Assembly (NCBI GenBank): GCA_050949225.1
Contig: JBMNFI010000002.1
Location: forward strand, 62,001-126,000
Source: JBMNFI01 sp050949225
GTDB lineage: Bacteria; Bacillota; Dehalobacteriia; UBA4068
Reading direction: 5' to 3'
DNA: 64,000 nucleotides
Shown here: positions 43,017 to 52,211 of the stretch, piece after piece
Layout: every line of letters starts with the position of its first letter
Position numbering within the stretch: position 1 is the first letter of the stretch
Made by a program: the position numbers and the translations under genes
Notes under the pieces: model-generated
What the model was told of the DNA's origin: nothing
Seen by the model: the letters and a program-made list of their open reading frames with translations, nothing else
The model's database searches: none

Positions 43017-43026
43017 AAGATTATTT

Positions 43027-43052
43027 GGGCAGGTTGCGACCTGCCCTTTTTT
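43027..43052 (+). terminator. rho-independent terminator
   Basis: GGGCAGGT-TGCG-ACCTGCCC, an 8-bp GC-rich stem, followed by TTTTTT. Confidence 0.9.
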
Positions 43053-43374
43053 ATTAGTCAAAAGGCCTGACATAATATAGTAACATTCAATAGCGGAAAA
43101 GATTCAGCCTTTTGCTGATAAAAGATGAAGGCGGGAGTTGATTCTCGATCAGTAAAAGCAATGTGATATAAAAGTAGTAAATAAAAATTTTTTAACGACT
43201 GATTACGGCAAAATTTTTGCGAGAGTGATGTTATAATGAAAACGTAGTCAGTTGTCAAGAAATCACCTTATGGTTGATCAAGTTTGTTAGTTTTGTCAGT
43301 GTATCTTTAAGATGGCCGATGATCCAGTGGTTTAAAATTGTTTTATGGTATTTTATTATGTTTGTGGTAAGGGT
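43053..43374. other. non-coding stretch before the comFC leader
   Basis: No supported gene. A 66-codon minus ORF (43058-43258) has no recognisable features. A TATAAT-like sequence occurs near 43230 without a matching -35. Confidence 0.45.
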
Positions 43375-43404
43375 TTGACATTTTTACACGAAAAAGTTTA
43401 TCGT
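43375..43404 (+). promoter_or_regulatory. candidate promoter of the structured leader/comFC
   Basis: A perfect TTGACA (43375-43380), 18 bases, then TATCGT (43399-43404). The predicted start falls just before the folded RNA region at 43429. Confidence 0.45.
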
Positions 43405-43428
43405 AAAGGTCAAGGATAAAAAAACTCT

Positions 43429-43535
43429 GCTCCCCTAACAGGATAGGGCATATTGATAAAAAACAATGTCTTACCATGACATTTTTTTGAGCCCCGAACA
43501 ACTATGTTGTTCGGGGCCCTCCCCTGTTCGGGAGC
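43429..43535 (+). ncRNA. candidate structured RNA upstream of comFC (multi-helix)
   Basis: An outer interrupted helix pairs GCTCCC (43429-43434) with GGGAGC (43530-43535), AACAGG with CCTGTT and AGGGC with GCCCT. It encloses a small hairpin (AATGTC/GACATT, followed by T7, 43465-43490) and a perfect 12-bp hairpin (GCCCCGAACAAC/GTTGTTCGGGGC, 43491-43517). It matches no RNA family I recognise. It could be a leader of comFC, 80 bp downstream, or an independent RNA. Confidence 0.5.
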
Positions 43536-43616
43536 AAATTAATAAGATAAGATACAAGGAAAAAACCCTTGTTTCACGAATAACTTGTCTTAGTAAGGTT
43601 AAAATGGGTGGTTTTT

Positions 43617-44324
43617 ATGAAAAGCAAGGCTGGTTTTTTAATAAAAATTAAACAACTTTTTTTTCCGCTTAATTGGTGCTTACTTTGCGGTCAAGAGGCC
43701 ACTGAAAGTGGACTTTGTGAAGCATGTATAGAGGAAGTAAAAAAACTTAAATATTGCTCTCAATGCGGCACCGTTTTTAAAAAGGGCTCTACACACTGTT
43801 TCTTTTGTCAGCAAATAACACAATATCCCTACCGAGAGGTTGTGGTAGCGGCTCCTTATAGCGGAAATTTACGGCACCGTTTGCGCGAATTTAAATATAA
43901 AAACAAAACCTGGCTTAAAAGGCCTTTAACCTCTTTATTGTTGGTAGCTTTGCAAGATAAAGATCTTAGAGAGTTTACGGTGGTGCCTGTGCCTATGTTT
44001 CACGACAAGGAAAAAGAGCGTGGTTATAATCAGGCCGCTCTTTTGGCTCAGAATGTAGCTTATCTTCTTAAGTTACCCTATGCCAAAAATGCTTTGGTGC
44101 GAGTAGTAGATACACCTCCTCTGTATTCTTTAAAACAAATGGAAAGAAAAACTGCTTTAAAAGGAGCAGTTGCTAGTGGGACGGACAGTGTTTTGGGGCA
44201 AAAAGTTTTATTAATAGATGATATTTCCACGACCTGCACGACAACAAGTGAATGTGCACGAATCCTGCTAGCTGCCGGGGCTACGGAAGTGCTGGTAGCG
44301 GTAGTTGCTTCAACGCAGTCCTGA
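43617..44324 (+). CDS. comFC: ComF family protein (ComFC-like phosphoribosyltransferase)
   Basis: A 235-residue protein with an N-terminal four-cysteine zinc site (CLLCGQ..CEAC, CSQCG..CFFC) and a phosphoribosyltransferase domain ending in VLLIDDISTTCTTTSE. ComFC is needed for DNA uptake in naturally competent species and is widespread elsewhere. The ATG at 43617 is chosen; a GTG three codons upstream is possible and the ribosome site (GGGTGG) is weak. It precedes the raiA-motif region and hpf, a conserved arrangement. Confidence 0.9.
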   Translation: MKSKAGFLIKIKQLFFPLNWCLLCGQEATESGLCEACIEEVKKLKYCSQCGTVFKKGSTHCFFCQQITQYPYREVVVAAPYSGNLRHRLREFKYKNKTWLKRPLTSLLLVALQDKDLREFTVVPVPMFHDKEKERGYNQAALLAQNVAYLLKLPYAKNALVRVVDTPPLYSLKQMERKTALKGAVASGTDSVLGQKVLLIDDISTTCTTTSECARILLAAGATEVLVAVVASTQS

Positions 44325-44352
44325 ATAAAATATTCCCCGGAATTTATCCGGG

Positions 44353-44474
44353 GCCGCATCAGGCTATAAACAGGTTTATCCACAGAATCCACAGGTTAAA
44401 GTTCTATCAAGATATCCATCGTAGTTGCTTAAAAACGACAGCACTTTTTCTTTTCGATAAATAACTGATGCGGC
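44353..44474 (+). ncRNA. probable raiA-motif noncoding RNA
   Basis: The 250-bp gap between comFC and hpf (raiA) is where the raiA-motif RNA of Bacillota is known to lie; that RNA has been linked to sporulation and aggregation in Clostridium. Here a perfect 10-bp closing helix, GCCGCATCAG (44353-44362) with CTGATGCGGC (44465-44474), encloses about 100 nt with further short pairings. The exact ends, and the hairpin CCCCGG/CCGGGG just upstream (44333-44352), may extend it. Called from position and closing helix, not from a model match. Confidence 0.55.
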
Positions 44475-44574
44475 AATAATAAATGATCGAGATGGCAGGA
44501 TATTGTGTTTCGGTGCTGGAATTAATATATCTAGGCAATAGTATTCAAAATTTTGGAATGAAGGAGTGAATGTT

Positions 44575-45105
44575 ATGCAAATTAACATCAGATCAAAAAC
44601 ACTGGAAATAACTCCGGCTTTGCGCGAGTATTTGGAAAAAAGACTCAGTAAATTTGAAAAGATGATTGATATTGATAGCGCAACAGCTACATTTACGGTT
44701 ACTAAAGATAAGCAAAAGGTTGAGGTAATGATGACTACCCATGGAGTTTTAATGCGTGGGGAGGAGGAAACCTATGATATGTACACTTCTATTGACAATG
44801 TAGTAGATAAAATAGAAAGACAGATTCATAAGTATAAAACCCGATTAATTAGAAAGGGTCGTAGCAGCGCCGGTCGCAGTGCCAAGGTTCTTGCTGATGC
44901 TATTTCAGAAAAGGAAACAGTAGATGAATACCCGGTTAAAATTAAAAGATTTACTGTTAAGCCGATGCCTGTAGAGGAAGCGATCATGCAAATGAACCTT
45001 CTGGGTCATAGTTTTTTTGTTTTTACGAACTGTGACAATGATTTAGTCAGCGTAGTGTATCAGCGTAAGGATGGAGATTATGGTTTGTTGGAACCAGAGC
45101 TATAA
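44575..45105 (+). CDS. hpf: ribosome hibernation-promoting factor, long form
   Basis: A 176-residue long-form HPF (RaiA/YfiA family) with an N-terminal ribosome-binding domain (RSKTLEITPALREYLEKRLSKFEK) and a C-terminal dimerisation domain (KIKRFTVKPMPVEEAIMQMNLLGHSFFVF). It pairs 70S ribosomes into inactive 100S dimers in stationary phase. The ATG at 44575 follows AAGGAGTG; a GTG three codons upstream overlaps that site. A 38-bp palindrome separates it from secA. Confidence 0.95.
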   Translation: MQINIRSKTLEITPALREYLEKRLSKFEKMIDIDSATATFTVTKDKQKVEVMMTTHGVLMRGEEETYDMYTSIDNVVDKIERQIHKYKTRLIRKGRSSAGRSAKVLADAISEKETVDEYPVKIKRFTVKPMPVEEAIMQMNLLGHSFFVFTNCDNDLVSVVYQRKDGDYGLLEPEL

Positions 45106-45138
45106 AAAAACGGTCTAAAAGGATAGTTATGTATTGCT

Positions 45139-45176
45139 ATCATAGGCAGAGGGGCTTAAGCCCCTCTGCCTATGAT
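45139..45176. terminator. 38-bp perfect palindrome between hpf and secA
   Basis: ATCATAGGCAGAGGGGCTT meets its exact complement with no spacer. It probably acts as the hpf terminator, although no T-run follows directly (five Ts only 10 bp later). Confidence 0.55.
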
Positions 45177-45211
45177 GAGAAAGCTGTTTTTGGAAGGAAT
45201 GAAAAAGTATA

Positions 45212-47830
45212 ATGGGACTTTTAAGCAGGATCTTTGACGACAATGCCAGGGATATCAGAAAGTATAACAAAGTTGTTTCCGTAATCAACAGTTTTGAAAC
45301 AGATTTGAAATTTTTAAGCGATGTAGAATTAGCCGCTAAAACCCAAGAGTTTAGGATGCGCTTAGAAAATGGTGAGTCTGAAAAAAAACTGTTGCCGGAA
45401 GCTTTTGCTGTTGTAAGGGAGGCCGCCAGAAGGACTTTATCAATGCGCCACTTTGATGCGCAGTTAATTGGTGGGATGGTTCTGGCTGATGGCCGTATCT
45501 CGGAGATGAAAACCGGTGAGGGTAAAACTTTAGTGGCCACGGCACCGGCTTATTTGCATGCTCTTTCCGGCAAAGGTGTTCATGTAATAACGGTCAATGA
45601 TTATTTGGCTAAAAGGGATAGTGAATGGATGGGACGGGTTTATAAGTTTTTAGGCTTATCAGTGGGCTTGATTATCCACGGTTTGGATAATGATCAACGC
45701 CGTCAATCCTATGCAAAGGATATCACTTATGGTACCAACAATGAATTTGGTTTTGATTATTTGCGTGATAACATGGCTTTGCAGCCTGAAAACATGGTGC
45801 AAAGACCACTGAATTATGCCGTTGTTGACGAGGTTGACAGTATTTTAATTGACGAAGCTCGCACACCATTGATCATTTCCGGCCCCTCGGATAAGCCGAC
45901 GGATCTTTATTATAAAGTTGCTAAGATTATTCCTCGTTTAAAGGACGAGGATGATTATACATTAGATGAAAAGGTCAAAGCGGCCAGTTTGACAGAAGAG
46001 GGTATTTCCCGGGTTGAAAAAATGTTAGGGTTAGAAAACCTTTATGATCCAGAAAATTCGGAGATCAGCCATCATGTCAATCAGGCCTTAAAAGCGCATA
46101 CGCTGTACAAAAGGGATCGAGATTATGTGGTTAAGGATGGTCAAGTTATCATTGTTGATGAGTTTCGCGGTCGTTTAATGTTTGGGCGTCGCTATAGTGA
46201 GGGTTTGCATCAAGCCATCGAGGCTAAAGAAAATGTTAAAATCGAAAGAGAAAGTCAGACCTTGGCCAGCATTACTTTTCAAAACTATTTCCGGATGTAT
46301 GAAAAATTGTCCGGTATGACCGGTACTGCTAAAACCGAGGAAGAAGAGTTTCGTAAAATTTATAAAATGGATGTCGTGGAAGTTCCGACCAACCTGCCGA
46401 TGATTCGTAAGGATAATAAAGATATTGTTTATCGTACGCAAATTGGTAAATTTAATGCAGTTGTTGAAGATATTATTAAGGAAAATGCGACAGGGCGTCC
46501 TATCTTGGTTGGTACTATTTCTATCGAAAGATCAGAAGTTTTATCTAATATGTTGAAAAAACGGGGCATCGCCCATAAAGTTTTAAACGCTAAATTTCAT
46601 GAGCAAGAAGCGGAAATCATTGCTCAGGCGGGTCGTTTAGGAGCAGTTACGATTGCTACCAATATGGCCGGACGTGGTACAGATATCAGTCTGGGAGGTA
46701 GTTATCAATCTTTGGCTGAACAGGAAATGGCCGAAAATCCTGAAAAAGAGTACAGTGATGAAGAAAGACTGGCTATCATTGAGAGGTATAAAAAACAAAC
46801 AGAGCAAGAGCATGAGGAAGTTAAAAAACTAGGTGGTTTATACATCATTGGTACGGAGCGGCATGAGAGCAGGCGCATTGACAATCAGTTGCGTGGACGT
46901 GCCGGACGTCAAGGGGATCCCGGAGCCAGCCGCTTTTATTTATCTATGGAGGATGATTTGATGCGCCTGTTTGGCGGGGATAATCTCAGTAACATTTTAG
47001 ATAAAGTGGGCATGGATGATGATACTCCTATTGACTCAAATGTGGTTACCCGTTCCATTGAAACAGCACAAAAGAGGGTAGAGAACAGGAACTTTGAAAT
47101 CAGAAAGAACGTTTTGGATTATGATGATGTCATGAATCAACAACGTGAAATTATTTATGCTGAAAGAAGAAGAGCCTTATATGGAGAGGACTTACACGAG
47201 AGCATTAAGGGAATGATTGATGCTGTTATAGACCGTATTTTTGCCGCGACTCGCGGGGAATCTGATTATCCGGAAGAATGGGATTTAGCACCCATGGTTG
47301 ATGGGCTTTCCATATATGTTTTTGATCCGTTGCCAACTGTTGAAGAATTATCTAAATTGGCCTGTGATGAAATACCGGAAGTGATGAAAAAACGGGTGCA
47401 AGAATATTACGATAAACGCCAACAGGAAATGGGCGAGGAATTGATGCAGCAATTAGAGCGTCTGGTTACTTTAAAAGTTGTTGATGCTCAGTGGATGGGG
47501 CACCTTGATGCTATGGATCAGCTGCGTCAGGGGATCGGTTTGCGTGGTTATGGACAAAGGGATCCTTTGGTAGAATATAAATACGAAGCGTATGACATGT
47601 TCCAAGCGATGATTGAGGAAATTCAAGCGGAGGTGGTTCGTTTAAGTCTGACTTTGCAGATTATTGAGCAAGCCCAACCTACTGAACGTAAGACTGTAGA
47701 AAATAGATATGAAGATGATGCGGTCAAAAAGCCAATTATAAAGGATAAAGCCCAACAGATTGGCCGTAATGCGCCTTGTCCTTGCGGCAGTGGGAAGAAA
47801 TATAAAAAATGTTGTGGCTTAAATGAATAG
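45212..47830 (+). CDS. secA: preprotein translocase ATPase SecA
   Basis: SecA drives export of unfolded preproteins through SecYEG. The 872-residue protein has Walker A (MKTGEGKTLVATAPAYLHAL region), Walker B/DEAD-like motif DEVDSILIDEARTPLIISG, the preprotein cross-linking domain, helicase motif GTDISLGG, the helical scaffold and a C-terminal SEC-C zinc motif (CPCGSGKKYKKCC). Weak ribosome site (AAGGAA). prfB follows 10 bp downstream, as in many Bacillota. Confidence 0.98.
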   Translation: MGLLSRIFDDNARDIRKYNKVVSVINSFETDLKFLSDVELAAKTQEFRMRLENGESEKKLLPEAFAVVREAARRTLSMRHFDAQLIGGMVLADGRISEMKTGEGKTLVATAPAYLHALSGKGVHVITVNDYLAKRDSEWMGRVYKFLGLSVGLIIHGLDNDQRRQSYAKDITYGTNNEFGFDYLRDNMALQPENMVQRPLNYAVVDEVDSILIDEARTPLIISGPSDKPTDLYYKVAKIIPRLKDEDDYTLDEKVKAASLTEEGISRVEKMLGLENLYDPENSEISHHVNQALKAHTLYKRDRDYVVKDGQVIIVDEFRGRLMFGRRYSEGLHQAIEAKENVKIERESQTLASITFQNYFRMYEKLSGMTGTAKTEEEEFRKIYKMDVVEVPTNLPMIRKDNKDIVYRTQIGKFNAVVEDIIKENATGRPILVGTISIERSEVLSNMLKKRGIAHKVLNAKFHEQEAEIIAQAGRLGAVTIATNMAGRGTDISLGGSYQSLAEQEMAENPEKEYSDEERLAIIERYKKQTEQEHEEVKKLGGLYIIGTERHESRRIDNQLRGRAGRQGDPGASRFYLSMEDDLMRLFGGDNLSNILDKVGMDDDTPIDSNVVTRSIETAQKRVENRNFEIRKNVLDYDDVMNQQREIIYAERRRALYGEDLHESIKGMIDAVIDRIFAATRGESDYPEEWDLAPMVDGLSIYVFDPLPTVEELSKLACDEIPEVMKKRVQEYYDKRQQEMGEELMQQLERLVTLKVVDAQWMGHLDAMDQLRQGIGLRGYGQRDPLVEYKYEAYDMFQAMIEEIQAEVVRLSLTLQIIEQAQPTERKTVENRYEDDAVKKPIIKDKAQQIGRNAPCPCGSGKKYKKCCGLNE

Positions 47831-47840
47831 AGGAGTTCTT

Positions 47841-48945
47841 ATGATAGAAGATTTACGTAAAGAATTTAGTGATTACCAGCATAGAATTAATGAACTTAGG
47901 GGGTCCCTTTGACATTAGTGGTAAAAGAGATGCCCTCACGGCATTAGAGGAGCAAACCTTAGTTCCTGACTTTTGGCAAGACAGTGATAAGGCGCAAAAC
48001 CTCATGCAAAAGGTCACTGATCTTAAAGAATTACTTAAACGTTTTTCCGCCGTGGAAAACAGTTTTTCCGATGCTCAGGTGTTATGGGATTTGGCAGTAG
48101 AAGAAGATGATGATGAGCTGGGCAAGGAGACTAAGGTGCATTTAGCCGACTTTAAGCGACAGCTGGAAGCATTGGAGATGGCTGTTTTACTTTCCGGCAG
48201 TTATGACCGTAACAGCGCTATTATTTCACTGCATTCCGGCGCCGGCGGTGTCGAATCGCAGGACTGGACAGGGATGCTTTTACGGATGTATACTCGCTAC
48301 TGCGAAAAACATAACTACAAAGTTGAAACAATTGATTTTCAAGATGGAGATGAGGCAGGCATCAAAAGTGTGACGCTGTCAATCAAGGGGAAAAATGCTT
48401 ATGGTTATCTTAAATCGGAGCGCGGCGTACATCGATTGGTACGTATCTCACCTTTTGATGCAGCCGGCAGACGACATACATCATTTGCTTCGGTGGAGGT
48501 CCTGCCACAGGTGGAAAACTCTGATGATGTGAAAATTAAAGATGACGATTTGCGGATTGATACTTATCGTGCCAGCGGAGCGGGAGGACAACACGTCAAT
48601 AAAACTGATTCCGCTGTTCGGATCACACATTTACCTACAGGTATAGTGGTGCAGTGTCAGGATGAGCGTTCTCAGCTGTCAAACAAAGAAAAGGCGCTAC
48701 AGCTTTTATCCGCTAAACTGCTGGATTTAAAGCTGCGTGAGCAGGAAAAAGAATTATTGGAGTTGCGTGGTGAGCAGCAAGAGATCGGTTGGGGAAGTCA
48801 AATTCGCTCCTATATTTTTCAACCATACCGTTTGGTCAAAGACCACCGTACTAATGTAGAAGTTGGTAATATAGATGCAGTAATGGATGGTGATTTGGAT
48901 GATTTTATTGCTGCTTATTTAAAAAAATTTAGTATAAAAAAATAA
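47841..48945 (+). CDS. prfB: peptide chain release factor 2, with programmed +1 frameshift
   Basis: RF2 releases peptides at UGA and UAA. The first 23 codons run from ATG 47841 to CTT (47907-47909) and meet an in-frame TGA (47910-47912); translation continues in the +1 frame from GAC 47911 to the stop at 48945, giving 367 residues. The site is the classical one: AGGGGG three bases before CTT TGA C, which autoregulates RF2. The SPF-type anticodon region and the peptidyl-transferase motif SGAGGQHVNKTDS are present. This is not a broken gene. Confidence 0.97.
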
Positions 48946-48959
48946 TAATGAGGTGAATA

Positions 48960-49769
48960 ATGATGGTAAAATCTCCCCAGGATTGGGGCAAAGAGATGAG
49001 AAGGGAAATTATTTCTATGCTATCTGTTGCGGGCTCCGGTCATCCAGGGGGCTCACTTTCTGTAACGGATATTTTATCTGTATTATATTTTGATAAAATG
49101 AATATAAACCCACAAAATCCCGCTTGGAGCAAGAGAGATCGACTGGTTTTATGCAAAGGTCATGCCGCTCCGGCTTTATATGCCGCCTTGGCCTTAAGAG
49201 GATATTTTCCACAAGAGGAGCTTTCCAAATTGCGCAAACTGGGCAGTAACTTGCAAGGGCATCCCGATATGAAAAAAGTCCCCGGTGTGGATATGTCGAC
49301 AGGTTCTTTGGGACAAGGCCTTTCCGCAGCATGCGGTATGGCGATGGCCGCTCGACTGGATAATCAAGATTATACAGTCTATGCTATTTTAGGTGATGGT
49401 GAAACGCAGGAGGGCCAAGTTTGGGAGGCCTCAATGTTTGCCGGTCACTATAAATTAGATAATCTAATCACCCTTATTGATCATAATGGTTTACAAATTG
49501 ATGGACAAACTATCGATGTTTTAAGCCCGGAACCACTAACTGACAAATATCGGGCTTTTGGTTGGTATGTGCAGCAGATTGATGGCCATGATACGGAAGC
49601 AATTGCAGCTGCTATTGAACAAGCTAAGGCCCATCGGGGTCAGCCGGCGATGATTATTGCCGATACAGTTAAAGGTAAAGGTGTAAGTTTCATGGAAAAT
49701 ATCGCCGACTGGCATGGCAAGGCTCCTAATCAAGAGGAAACGATCAAAGCTTTGGCTGAGTTGGAGTAA
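48960..49769 (+). CDS. transketolase, N-terminal subunit
   Basis: A 269-residue thiamine-diphosphate half of a two-gene transketolase: HPGGSLSVTDILSVLYFD, CKGHAAPALYAAL, LGDGETQEGQVWEA (Mg/ThDP-binding GDG motif) and VKGKGVSFMENIADWHG. With the next gene it forms the heteromeric enzyme of the non-oxidative pentose phosphate pathway. The GAGGTG site serves ATG 48960 or 48963. Split transketolases are normal in Clostridia. Confidence 0.95.
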   Translation: MMVKSPQDWGKEMRREIISMLSVAGSGHPGGSLSVTDILSVLYFDKMNINPQNPAWSKRDRLVLCKGHAAPALYAALALRGYFPQEELSKLRKLGSNLQGHPDMKKVPGVDMSTGSLGQGLSAACGMAMAARLDNQDYTVYAILGDGETQEGQVWEASMFAGHYKLDNLITLIDHNGLQIDGQTIDVLSPEPLTDKYRAFGWYVQQIDGHDTEAIAAAIEQAKAHRGQPAMIIADTVKGKGVSFMENIADWHGKAPNQEETIKALAELE

Positions 49770-49781
49770 GGAGAGTAAAAG

Positions 49782-50741
49782 ATGAATGAAGTTAAGCAGA
49801 AGATAGCAACCAGGGATGCTTATGGACAAGCCCTGGTCGAAATAGGTAAATACAATAAAGATTTGGTTGTTTTAGATGCTGATTTATCGAAATCTACTAA
49901 AACAGCCGGTTTTGCAAAGGCTTATCCGGAGCGTTTTATTAATGTAGGAATAGCAGAGCAAAACATGGTTGGTGTCGCTGCCGGTTTAGCTGTTTCCGGT
50001 AAAATTCCGTTTTTGAGTTCTTTTGCTGTTTTTGCTACCGGCCGCGCTTTTGAACAAATTCGTAATAGTGTGGCCTATTCTCAAAACAATGTTAAAATAG
50101 CGGCAACTCATGCTGGTATCACAGTCGGTGAAGATGGAGGAACGCATCAATCTGTGGAAGATATTGCCATTATGCGTACATTACCTCAAATGGTTGTGAT
50201 TGTTCCCTGCGATGCTACAGAAACTAAACAGGCAGTCAAATCTTTGGTTAATCTGGATGGTCCTGCTTATCTGCGTTTAGGACGTTTAGCCGTGCCACAG
50301 ATTTCTCCGGAAGGGTATGAATTTCATTTGGGTAAAGGGGTTCTTTTACAAGAGGGCTCTGACATCGTGATTTTTGCATGCGGGATGATGGTTTCGGTGG
50401 CTTTAGAGGCTGCTCAAATATTGGCTGCTGAGGGGATTGCGGCAGCGGTTGCCAATATCCATACTATTAAACCCTTAGATACACAATTTATAGTCAATTT
50501 AGCTAAAATCTGTGGTGCTGCGGTTACAGTTGAAGAACATAGCATTATCGGTGGCTTAGGCAGTGCAGTGGCGGAAACACTGGCAGAGCACTGTCCGGTT
50601 CCTTTGGCTCGCGTTGGTGTGGAGGACGTTTTTGGACAAAGTGGCTCCCCTGCTGAGTTGTTGGATTTTTATGGCTTAACTCCTATGGGAGTTGTTGATA
50701 AGGTTAAAAAGGTGCTGGCACAAAAACTGCCCCACAAATAA
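49782..50741 (+). CDS. transketolase, C-terminal subunit
   Basis: A 319-residue partner subunit with the pyrimidine-binding domain (FINVGIAEQNMVGVAAGLA, catalytic Glu in GIAEQ; HAGITVGEDGGTHQSVEDIA) and the C-terminal transketolase domain (VTVEEHSIIGGLGSAVAE). It starts 12 bp after the N-terminal subunit gene with GGAGAG upstream. Confidence 0.95.
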   Translation: MNEVKQKIATRDAYGQALVEIGKYNKDLVVLDADLSKSTKTAGFAKAYPERFINVGIAEQNMVGVAAGLAVSGKIPFLSSFAVFATGRAFEQIRNSVAYSQNNVKIAATHAGITVGEDGGTHQSVEDIAIMRTLPQMVVIVPCDATETKQAVKSLVNLDGPAYLRLGRLAVPQISPEGYEFHLGKGVLLQEGSDIVIFACGMMVSVALEAAQILAAEGIAAAVANIHTIKPLDTQFIVNLAKICGAAVTVEEHSIIGGLGSAVAETLAEHCPVPLARVGVEDVFGQSGSPAELLDFYGLTPMGVVDKVKKVLAQKLPHK

Positions 50742-50776
50742 AACAGCCCGGGATTGCCGAAAGGGAGGTATCGTAA

Positions 50777-51313
50777 ATGATGGATTTGTTTACAGCGATA
50801 GAGAAAAGACGCAGTATCCGTGCTTATACGGATCAGGAGGTTACAAAAGAGCAATTGTTGCGCATTTTAGAGGCCGCCCGCATCAGTCCCACCTGGAAAA
50901 ATGGGCAATGTGGTAATTTTATTGTGGTTCAAGATCCCTGTTTACGTCGACAGATTGGTGAGGCGGCGGGCTTTAATCCGGATCAAACTGCTTATGAAAA
51001 GGCGCCGTATCTTTTAGTTTTGTGTGCCGATCCGACTAAGAGCGGTGATTACCAGGCTAAAGATTATTATTTAGTTGATGCAGGAATTTATATGGAGCAT
51101 GCCGTTTTGGCGGCCGAGGCATTAGGGCTTGCTACCTGTTGGATTGGTGCTTTTCCGGAGGCTCCTATCAAAGAAATTCTTAATATCCCACCCCACATCC
51201 GAGTTGTGGCGATGACCCCTGTGGGTTATGCGGATCAAACGAGAAAACCGCGCAAAACTAAAAAAATGGAAGAGTTTTATAGCTTTGATTATTGGGAAGA
51301 TAGGCTAAAATAG
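50777..51313 (+). CDS. nitroreductase family protein
   Basis: A 178-residue FMN-dependent nitroreductase-fold protein: AIEKRRSIRAYTDQEVTKEQL (FMN-phosphate-binding Arg-Arg-Ser), SPTWKNGQCGNFIVV, and ATCWIGAFPEAPIKEIL. The physiological substrate is unknown; such enzymes reduce quinones or nitro compounds. AGGGAGG precedes the ATG. It is probably cotranscribed with the transketolase genes and ends at the terminator at 51313. Confidence 0.9.
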   Translation: MMDLFTAIEKRRSIRAYTDQEVTKEQLLRILEAARISPTWKNGQCGNFIVVQDPCLRRQIGEAAGFNPDQTAYEKAPYLLVLCADPTKSGDYQAKDYYLVDAGIYMEHAVLAAEALGLATCWIGAFPEAPIKEILNIPPHIRVVAMTPVGYADQTRKPRKTKKMEEFYSFDYWEDRLK

Positions 51314-51345
51314 AAGATATAGGCACTGATGCCTATATCTTCTTT
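51313..51345 (+). terminator. rho-independent terminator
   Basis: GAAGATATAGGCA-CTGA-TGCCTATATCTTC, a perfect 13-bp stem, followed by TTTG. A TATAAT near 51400, without a clear -35, may belong to the ftsE promoter. Confidence 0.85.
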
Positions 51346-51530
51346 GTGAAAAATATGTGATAATAAGAGTGTTTTTTTACAATTTACAGAGAAATAGTAT
51401 ATAATTAAAGATAATTGTTAAGAAAACAGTGTATAAATAAAGGATTGTTCCCGTTTGCGTCGAAGTGGAGTTTGTTAATTGATTAACAAATAAGGGCATC
51501 AATCGTAAAAAAGAAGGTAATGCTTAAAAA

Positions 51531-52211
51531 ATGATTATTCAGACTATAAACCTCAGTAAGACATTTAAAAATGGTGTTACGGCACTACATGATATCACTT
51601 TAGATGTTGAAGCGGGAGAGTTTATATTTTTAACCGGACAAAGTGGTGCCGGTAAAAGTACTTTAATTCGTTTATTATTCAGGGAAGTAATGCCATCCTC
51701 CGGCCAAATTATTATTGGCGGGCGTAGCATTCTGCGCCTTTCAGGTAAGGAAGTTGTACGTTTAAGGAGAAATACGGGCGTTATTTTCCAGGATTTCCGT
51801 TTGATGGAAAAAAATACAGTTTATGATAACGTTGCCTTTGCCATGAAGGCTGTAGAGCGCTCCCCGGAAGAGATCGCCTCTAGAGTGCCGAAGGTTTTAG
51901 ATCGAGTCGGTTTAATTAACCGCATCAATAGTACAGTTGAAACTCTTTCCGGCGGTGAACAGCAAAGGGTGGCTGTTGCCAGAGCCATTATCAATAATCC
52001 GGTAATTATTTTCGCCGATGAGCCTACCGGTGATCTTGATCCGCAAACCTCTGGCGAGTTGATGCAGCTGTTATCGGAGATCAATCAAGAAGGTACGACT
52101 ATTGTTATGGCAACACATGATAAAAATATTGTTGACGTTATGCATAAAAGAGTCATAACTCTCTCCGGAGGCAGATTAATAAGTGATGAAGTGGGAGGGT
52201 TTAAAATATGA
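51531..52211 (+). CDS. ftsE: cell division ATP-binding protein FtsE
   Basis: A 226-residue ABC ATPase with Walker A GQSGAGKST, signature LSGGEQQRVAVARAI and Walker B VIFADEPTGDLD. FtsE with FtsX couples ATP hydrolysis in the cytoplasm to activation of wall hydrolases outside. Its stop overlaps the ftsX start (ATGA). The gene heads ftsE-ftsX-PcsB-like-S41, a conserved Gram-positive order. Confidence 0.96.
   Translation: MIIQTINLSKTFKNGVTALHDITLDVEAGEFIFLTGQSGAGKSTLIRLLFREVMPSSGQIIIGGRSILRLSGKEVVRLRRNTGVIFQDFRLMEKNTVYDNVAFAMKAVERSPEEIASRVPKVLDRVGLINRINSTVETLSGGEQQRVAVARAIINNPVIIFADEPTGDLDPQTSGELMQLLSEINQEGTTIVMATHDKNIVDVMHKRVITLSGGRLISDEVGGFKI

Noticed and set aside
44376..44384. Exact DnaA box (TTATCCACA)
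   Set aside because: Only one clear copy, no dnaA/dnaN, no AT-rich unwinding region; it lies inside the putative raiA RNA.
48960..50741. Transketolase broken by a frameshift
   Set aside because: Both halves have their own starts and ribosome sites; the two-gene form is normal in Clostridia.
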